This document shows, one piece after another, positions 22,496 through 27,162 of a DNA stretch of 27,162 bases. Below the pieces are notes generated by a model. It did no database searches and was not told where the DNA came from. It was given only the letters and a program-made list of their open reading frames with translations. The position numbers were made by a program, and so were the translations under genes. Position 1 is the first letter of the stretch. Each line of letters starts with the position of its first letter. The stretch is taken from NCBI GenBank assembly GCA_036653595.1, contig JAVVTQ010000021.1:1-27162 (forward strand). Reading direction: 5' to 3'. This stretch comes from JAVVTQ01 sp036653595 (GTDB lineage Bacteria; Bacillota; Clostridia; Oscillospirales; Ruminococcaceae).

Positions 22496-24337
22496 ATGGG
22501 AAAAATAATAGGAATAGACCTTGGAACAACAAACTCTTGCGTGGCTGTTATGGAGGGCGGAGAGGCCGTCGTCATTGCTAACGCAGAGGGTGCGAGAACA
22601 ACACCGTCCGTAGTCGCTTTTTCAAAAACAGGTGAAAGAATGGTCGGCCAGGTCGCAAAGCGCCAGGCCATCACAAACCCGGACAGAACAATAAGCTCGA
22701 TCAAACGCGACATGGGCAGCAACAGAAAAATATCGATAGACAAAAAGGATTATACCCCGACGGAGATATCCGCCATGGTACTGCAAAAGCTCAAAGCGGA
22801 CGCGGAGGCATATCTCGGAGAAAAGGTTTCGGATGCCGTCATCACTGTTCCCGCATATTTCAACGACGCTCAAAGACAGGCCACAAAGGATGCCGGAACG
22901 ATAGCCGGCCTTGAAGTGAAGCGCATAATCAACGAGCCGACGGCTGCCGCGCTCGCATATGGCGCCGACAAAGAGCAGGATCAGAAAATAATGGTATATG
23001 ACCTCGGCGGCGGCACTTTCGACGTCTCGGTCATCGAGATGGGCGACGGTGTGCAGGAGGTTCTCGCAACTGCCGGCAATAACCGCCTGGGCGGTGACGA
23101 CTTTGACCAAAAGGTCATCGACTATTTGGCCGATGAATTCAAAAAGGAGACGGGTGTTGACCTGCGCTCTGACAAAATGGCGCTCCAGAGACTCAAGGAG
23201 GCCGCGGAAAAGGCCAAGATAGAGCTTTCGGCCGTCACTTCCACAGCTATTAACCTTCCGTTTATCACAGCGGACGCCACAGGCCCCAAGCACCTTGATA
23301 TGACATTGACACGCGCAAAGTTCGACGAGCTGACCTCTGAGCTTGTTGAAAAAACAATGGGACCGACACGTCAGGCACTTTCCGACGCCGGACTGAAGCC
23401 GTCGGATCTCGACAAGGTTCTGCTGGTCGGCGGCTCCACAAGAATCATCGCCGTGCAGGAAGCTGTCAAGAAGTTCATCGGCAAGGAAGCCTTTAAGGGC
23501 ATAAACCCCGACGAGTGCGTGGCAATCGGCGCCGCAATACAAGGCGGTGTGCTCGGCGGAGACGTCAAGGGACTGCTTTTGCTCGACGTGACGCCGCTGT
23601 CGCTCGGAATCGAGACTGAGGGCGGAATAAATACACGCATAATAGACCGCAACACAACTATCCCGACGAAAAAGAGTCAGGTATTCTCAACGGCGGCAGA
23701 TGGACAAAGCTCGGTTGAAATACACGTCTTGCAGGGTGAACGAGACTTTGCCAAGGACAACAAGACGCTCGGACTGTTTCGTCTCGATGGAATTCCCGCC
23801 GCACCGCGCGGAGTGCCTCAAATAGAGGTCACCTTTGACATCGATGCCAACGGAATTGTGCATGTCTTTGCCAAGGATCTCGGCACGGGCAAGGAGACAA
23901 ACATCACAATCGAGAGCACCACGAACATGGGCAAGGACGATATAGAAAAAGCCGTCAAGGAAGCAGAGCAGTATGCCGAAAATGACAGGAAGCTCCGCGA
24001 GGAGATTGAAAATAAAAACACTGCCGATTCCGCAGCCTATCAGGGCGAAAGGCTCGTCAAGGATCTCGGAGACAAAATTGACAAGGCCGAAGCGGACGAG
24101 ATAAACGAAAAGGTAGCCGCAGTCAGAGCTGCAATTGCTGCGAACAATCAAGAAGAGATGAAGACAACGCGCGAGGCGCTCGAGAAAAAGATGTATGAGG
24201 TGAGCAGCAAAATCTACTCGAAGACGGCTCCTCAGGGCGAAACGGCGCCCGAAAACAACGGCGCCCCGACGGAAAATGACACAGGCAACGGCGGGGACAA
24301 CGTGGTGGACGCCGACTACACAGAAGTTAAAGACTGA
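22496..24337 (+). CDS. dnaK: Molecular chaperone DnaK (Hsp70)
   Basis: DnaK binds unfolded peptide stretches in an ATP-controlled cycle. The 613-residue product has the ATPase domain with IGIDLGTTNSCVAV (4-17), VYDLGGGTFDVSV and VLLVGGSTRI, the linker region LLLDVTPLSLGIET, the substrate-binding beta domain and a helical lid. The C-terminal tail is acidic and G/N-rich, ending DNVVDADYTEVKD. The short distance between the N-terminal signature and ITVPAYFNDAQRQATK, without the ~23-residue insert of Gram-negative DnaK, marks it as the Gram-positive type. The ATG has AAGGGAGAAA upstream. Third gene of the CIRCE operon; GrpE and DnaJ flank it. Confidence 0.99.
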   Translation: MGKIIGIDLGTTNSCVAVMEGGEAVVIANAEGARTTPSVVAFSKTGERMVGQVAKRQAITNPDRTISSIKRDMGSNRKISIDKKDYTPTEISAMVLQKLKADAEAYLGEKVSDAVITVPAYFNDAQRQATKDAGTIAGLEVKRIINEPTAAALAYGADKEQDQKIMVYDLGGGTFDVSVIEMGDGVQEVLATAGNNRLGGDDFDQKVIDYLADEFKKETGVDLRSDKMALQRLKEAAEKAKIELSAVTSTAINLPFITADATGPKHLDMTLTRAKFDELTSELVEKTMGPTRQALSDAGLKPSDLDKVLLVGGSTRIIAVQEAVKKFIGKEAFKGINPDECVAIGAAIQGGVLGGDVKGLLLLDVTPLSLGIETEGGINTRIIDRNTTIPTKKSQVFSTAADGQSSVEIHVLQGERDFAKDNKTLGLFRLDGIPAAPRGVPQIEVTFDIDANGIVHVFAKDLGTGKETNITIESTTNMGKDDIEKAVKEAEQYAENDRKLREEIENKNTADSAAYQGERLVKDLGDKIDKAEADEINEKVAAVRAAIAANNQEEMKTTREALEKKMYEVSSKIYSKTAPQGETAPENNGAPTENDTGNGGDNVVDADYTEVKD

Positions 24338-24408
24338 TTCTGCAAATCGCGCAATTGGGGCGGCGTTCGCGCTGCCCTGTTGCGCAAAATTCTGCAAAGG
24401 GGCAATTT

Positions 24409-25590
24409 ATGGCGGATAAGAGAGATTATTATGAGGTGCTCGGCGTTGACCGCAACGCCACCGATGAGCAGATAAAGTCCGAGTACCGCAAAAAAGCAAA
24501 GAAATTTCACCCGGATTTGAACCCGGATGACCCGACGGCCGAGGCCAAGTTCAAAGAGTTGGGCGAAGCCTATGAGGTGCTTTCCGACAAGACAAAGCGC
24601 GCCAGATATGACCAGTTTGGACATGCGGGTGTGGACCCGTCCTATGGCGCCGGACAGGGCTTTGGCGGCTTCGGCGGCGCGGGAAGCTTTGATATGGGCG
24701 ATTTGGGCGACATCTTCGGTTCGCTTTTTGGCGGTGGCTTTGGCGGCTTCGGCGGCGGAAGCTCTTCGCGCACGAGACAAAGCTCAAATTCTGCCAAGAG
24801 GGGCAGCGATGTGCACGTGAGTATGCCGCTCACCTTTATGGAGGCTGCCCACGGCTGCACAAAAACGATTAACATAAACGTTATGGATACATGTGAGGAT
24901 TGCCGCGGTTCAGGAGCGACACCGGGCACGGCGCCCATTACCTGCTCAAAATGCGGCGGTTCCGGCTTTGTAACGGTGCAGTCCCAGAGCATTTTCGGGG
25001 GAGTGATGAGACAGACACGGCCTTGCCCTGACTGCGGGGGTAAAGGCAAAAAAATAGAGAAACCGTGCGCCAAATGTCAAGGCAGCGGCAGAGTGAAGCT
25101 GAAACGCAAGCTGGAGGTCAAAATTCCGGCCGGAATCGACGACGACCAGAGCCTGTCACTGCGAGGACAGGGCGATGCGGGTATAAACGGAGGACAGCAC
25201 GGCGACGTCGTCGTAGTTGTCACGGTGCGCCCCGATCTTTTGTTTGAGCGAAAAAGATACGATGTTTATGTCTCGGTTCCCATAAGCATCGCGCAGGCAT
25301 CGCTGGGCGCAGAAATCACAGTGCCCACAATAGACGGCAAAATCAAATTCACGGTGCCGGACGGAACCCAGCCCGACACGGCCTTTAGACTTCGCGATAA
25401 GGGAATCCCATACCTAAACGGCAAGGGGCGCGGCGACCAATATGTCGAGATTGTACTCGAGATTCCCAAAAAGCTCTCGCGCGAGCAAAAACAGCTTCTC
25501 ACACAGTTTGAGAGCACTATGTCAGACGACAAAAACTATGACAAGCGCAAGAGCTTTGCGGATAATATCAGAAAAATGTTCGACAAATAA
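24409..25590 (+). CDS. dnaJ: Co-chaperone DnaJ (type I Hsp40)
   Basis: DnaJ delivers substrates to DnaK and stimulates its ATPase. The 393-residue product has all type I parts: a J domain with HPD at 34-36 (KKFHPDLNPDD), a Gly/Phe-rich linker (about 75-115, repeated GFGGFGG), a zinc-binding region at about 162-227 with four CxxCxGxG motifs (CEDCRGSG, CSKCGGSG, CPDCGGKG, CAKCQGSG) and the C-terminal peptide-binding domains. The frame is open for 18 codons upstream, but the ATG at 24409 gives the standard MADKRDYYEVLG and has AAAGGGG before it. It is last in the heat-shock operon; a terminator follows about 20 bases after the stop. Confidence 0.98.
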   Translation: MADKRDYYEVLGVDRNATDEQIKSEYRKKAKKFHPDLNPDDPTAEAKFKELGEAYEVLSDKTKRARYDQFGHAGVDPSYGAGQGFGGFGGAGSFDMGDLGDIFGSLFGGGFGGFGGGSSSRTRQSSNSAKRGSDVHVSMPLTFMEAAHGCTKTININVMDTCEDCRGSGATPGTAPITCSKCGGSGFVTVQSQSIFGGVMRQTRPCPDCGGKGKKIEKPCAKCQGSGRVKLKRKLEVKIPAGIDDDQSLSLRGQGDAGINGGQHGDVVVVVTVRPDLLFERKRYDVYVSVPISIAQASLGAEITVPTIDGKIKFTVPDGTQPDTAFRLRDKGIPYLNGKGRGDQYVEIVLEIPKKLSREQKQLLTQFESTMSDDKNYDKRKSFADNIRKMFDK

Positions 25591-25610
25591 GACGGTTCGC
25601 TTGTTTCTTG

Positions 25611-25653
25611 AAGTGGCGACCACAACATTTTGTGGCTGTCACTTTGTTTTTTT
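25611..25653 (+). terminator. Terminator of the hrcA-dnaJ operon
   Basis: The arms AAGTGGCGACCACAA (25611-25625) and TTGTGGCTGTCACTT (25630-25644) pair with a few mismatches and G-U pairs, over a CATT loop, and are followed by TGTTTTTTT. It separates the heat-shock operon from prmA. Confidence 0.8.
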
Positions 25654-25722
25654 AAAATAAGCTTTCGAAAACAGAGCAGCTGCACATAATCGGCGGCGCA
25701 TGGTGCAAAATTGAAATAATTG

Positions 25723-25731
25723 TGTTACAAT
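25723..25731 (+). promoter_or_regulatory. Extended -10 promoter of prmA
   Basis: TGTTACAAT combines a TGn extension with TACAAT (25726-25731), about 55 bases before the prmA ATG. No -35 box at the right distance is convincing. Confidence 0.5.
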
Positions 25732-25785
25732 ACCGTTGTCTTCATAAAAACATTGTAACATAAAATCATTAAGGCGGAGCGAAGC

Positions 25786-26739
25786 ATGGATTGGACAGAG
25801 CTGGCGATAAATGTTCCCACAAAGGATACACAGACTGCTGCGGACATCGCCACGATGACTGTACCATATGGCTTTTATATCGAGGACTATTCCGATATGG
25901 AGGAGCTTTTGCCGCAGATAGGGCATGTCGATTTTATCGATGAGGAGCTTCAAAAAAAGGACAAAACGCACTCGGTTTTGCACATATACATACCAAAAAA
26001 TATGCAGCCGCTCGAGGCGCAGAGCTTTATCACAGAGCGGTTGACAGCCGAGGGCATTGAACATTCAGTTGTGATTTCAAAGATTGATGAGGATAAGTGG
26101 GCCAACTGCTGGAAAAAATACTACAAGCCGGAGCGGATTGGAAATAGATTGGTTATCTGCCCGTCATGGGAAAAATACACGCAAAAAGAGGGCGATATTG
26201 TCCTCTCGCTCGACCCCCAAATGGCGTTTGGAACAGGCAAGCACGAGACGACGCGGCTTTGCTTGGAGCTGCTCGAGCAGACAGTGGAAACGGGCGGCCG
26301 CATTCTCGATATGGGCTGCGGGAGCGGAATATTGTCGGTTGCGGCGCTTGCATTTGGCGCGAAAGAAGCCACAGGGTGCGATATTGACAAGAATTCCGTG
26401 GCGATTGCCTGTGAAAATGCGCGCATTAACGGGTTTGACGACGGCGTCTTTACGGGCTTTGTCGGCGATGTGACGAATGACACGGAGCTTGAAAATTCGA
26501 TTGGCAGCGGCTATGACATAATTGTCGCAAACATCGTGGCGGACGTGATAATCGGAATGAAGGATATATTTTTTAAAAAGCTAAAGCAGAGCGGATGCCT
26601 TATCGTGAGCGGGATTATAGATTCGCGCAGCGATGAGGTCGCAGAGAGCCTGACGCTCGCCGGCTTTGAACTGACGCGCGAAGAGCGGCTGCGAAACTGG
26701 GTTGCGCTCTCGCTGAAAAAGAAAAAAGTGGAGAAATAG
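25786..26739 (+). CDS. prmA: Ribosomal protein L11 methyltransferase
   Basis: PrmA trimethylates ribosomal protein L11 using S-adenosylmethionine. The 317-residue product has the N-terminal substrate-recruiting domain (about 1-120, opening MDWTELAINVPT), then DPQMAFGTGKHETTRLCLELL, the SAM-binding ILDMGCGSGILSVAALAFGA (about 173-192), CDIDKNSVAIACENARING and IIVANIVADVIIGM, the equivalent of the catalytic-loop NILA motif, where V replaces the usual L. The ATG is preceded by GGCGGAGCGAAGC, a moderate ribosome site. Position after dnaJ is standard for Clostridia, though a terminator and promoter here separate it from the heat-shock operon. The next gene starts one base after its stop. Confidence 0.95.
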   Translation: MDWTELAINVPTKDTQTAADIATMTVPYGFYIEDYSDMEELLPQIGHVDFIDEELQKKDKTHSVLHIYIPKNMQPLEAQSFITERLTAEGIEHSVVISKIDEDKWANCWKKYYKPERIGNRLVICPSWEKYTQKEGDIVLSLDPQMAFGTGKHETTRLCLELLEQTVETGGRILDMGCGSGILSVAALAFGAKEATGCDIDKNSVAIACENARINGFDDGVFTGFVGDVTNDTELENSIGSGYDIIVANIVADVIIGMKDIFFKKLKQSGCLIVSGIIDSRSDEVAESLTLAGFELTREERLRNWVALSLKKKKVEK

Positions 26740-26740
26740 T

Positions 26741-27162
26741 GTGGCAAAACCTAAACTGAGCACAAAAAAAGATAAGTTGATGTTCTGGCTTCGCATAGTG
26801 CTGATAGTGATATTTGTCGGCGGTGCCGTCACAGCGACGATAATGCTGTGGCCGTCGATAAAACGGTTGGCGGAGGACGAGGCCTTTCGTCGTTCGGCCA
26901 GAGATTTTTTGCGATTCAACGGAGTGGGCGGCATATTTGTCTTTATAGGACTTCAAATACTGCAAGTTGTGCTTGCTGTGATTCCGGGCGGCCCGGTTCA
27001 GATTTTGGCGGGTCTTGCATACGGGACGTGGTATGGACTGATTCTGGTGCTGCTGGGTGTCTTTTTGAGCAATATTATCATATACTACACCGTTCTTTGG
27101 TTCAAAAAACCGTTTGTCGATGAGAACAAGAAGGATGAGAAATTTTCAAAGTACCGAGTGCT
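26741..27162 (+). CDS. VTT/DedA-type (TVP38/TMEM64-like) membrane protein, cut by window end
   Basis: A GTG one base after the prmA stop, with GGAG eight bases upstream, opens a frame that stays open to the last base (140 codons). The N-terminal 14 residues are basic (AKPKLSTKKDK), followed by a membrane segment (about 14-38), a short charged link (RLAEDEAFRRSARDFL), a second hydrophobic segment (GGIFVFIGLQILQVVLAVIPGG), and the family's hallmark IPGGPVQILAGLAYG with the following GLILVLLGVFLSNIIIYY. This is the start of the VTT domain of TVP38/TMEM64 proteins, proposed lipid scramblases or small-molecule transporters. The C-terminal part is missing. An ATG in codon 14 is a possible later start. 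Confidence 0.85.
   Translation, partial: MAKPKLSTKKDKLMFWLRIVLIVIFVGGAVTATIMLWPSIKRLAEDEAFRRSARDFLRFNGVGGIFVFIGLQILQVVLAVIPGGPVQILAGLAYGTWYGLILVLLGVFLSNIIIYYTVLWFKKPFVDENKKDEKFSKYRV

Overview
This 27 kb window looks like a chromosomal segment of a Gram-positive Clostridia-type bacterium (Firmicutes/Bacillota). The evidence is: strong purine-rich ribosome binding sites before most genes, sigma-A-type TTGnnn/TATAAT promoters, a CIRCE/HrcA heat-shock operon in the order hrcA-grpE-dnaK-dnaJ followed by prmA, and a DnaK without the extra N-terminal segment found in Gram-negative homologues. I cannot name the genus from the sequence alone. Most of the window is conserved housekeeping content. The less ordinary parts are the left end, a repeat array near 3.2-3.9 kb, and a pair of tandem nucleoside deoxyribosyltransferase-like genes.

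Layout. Bases 1-1.2 kb (minus strand) hold a small XRE-type repressor with a palindromic site over its own promoter, a hairpin terminator, and decayed coding remnants that include a frameshifted helix-turn-helix gene; this looks like the worn remains of an accessory or mobile element. Then, still on the minus strand, come an initiator tRNA with a perfect consensus promoter, a small membrane-anchored amphipathic protein of unknown function, and purine-nucleoside phosphorylase (deoD). About 690 bp of imperfect modular repeats follow. The glycolytic operon pgk-tpiA-gpmI (minus) comes next and ends at a hairpin. Divergent from it are pth and mfd, then degV, which converges on a two-gene NfeD/SPFH membrane operon through a shared bidirectional terminator.

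The NfeD/SPFH promoter is back to back with the promoter of the two deoxyribosyltransferase-like genes, their -35 boxes abutting. A YbhN/LPG-synthase-type membrane protein gene follows; its last ~130 bp have been duplicated in tandem just beyond its stop codon. It converges on lepA. hemW and lepA are read leftward, while the CIRCE-controlled hrcA-grpE-dnaK-dnaJ operon is read rightward. prmA and a VTT/DedA-type membrane protein gene, cut by the window edge, close the segment.

How the genes work together: pgk, tpiA and gpmI cover three steps of lower glycolysis under one promoter. pth and lepA serve translation, prmA modifies ribosomal protein L11, and mfd couples transcription to repair. HrcA represses its own chaperone operon, and GrpE and DnaJ are the co-factors of DnaK. 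deoD and the deoxyribosyltransferase-like pair point to nucleoside salvage, although they lie about 12 kb apart and are not co-transcribed. All identifications come from reading motifs by eye; no database search was run.
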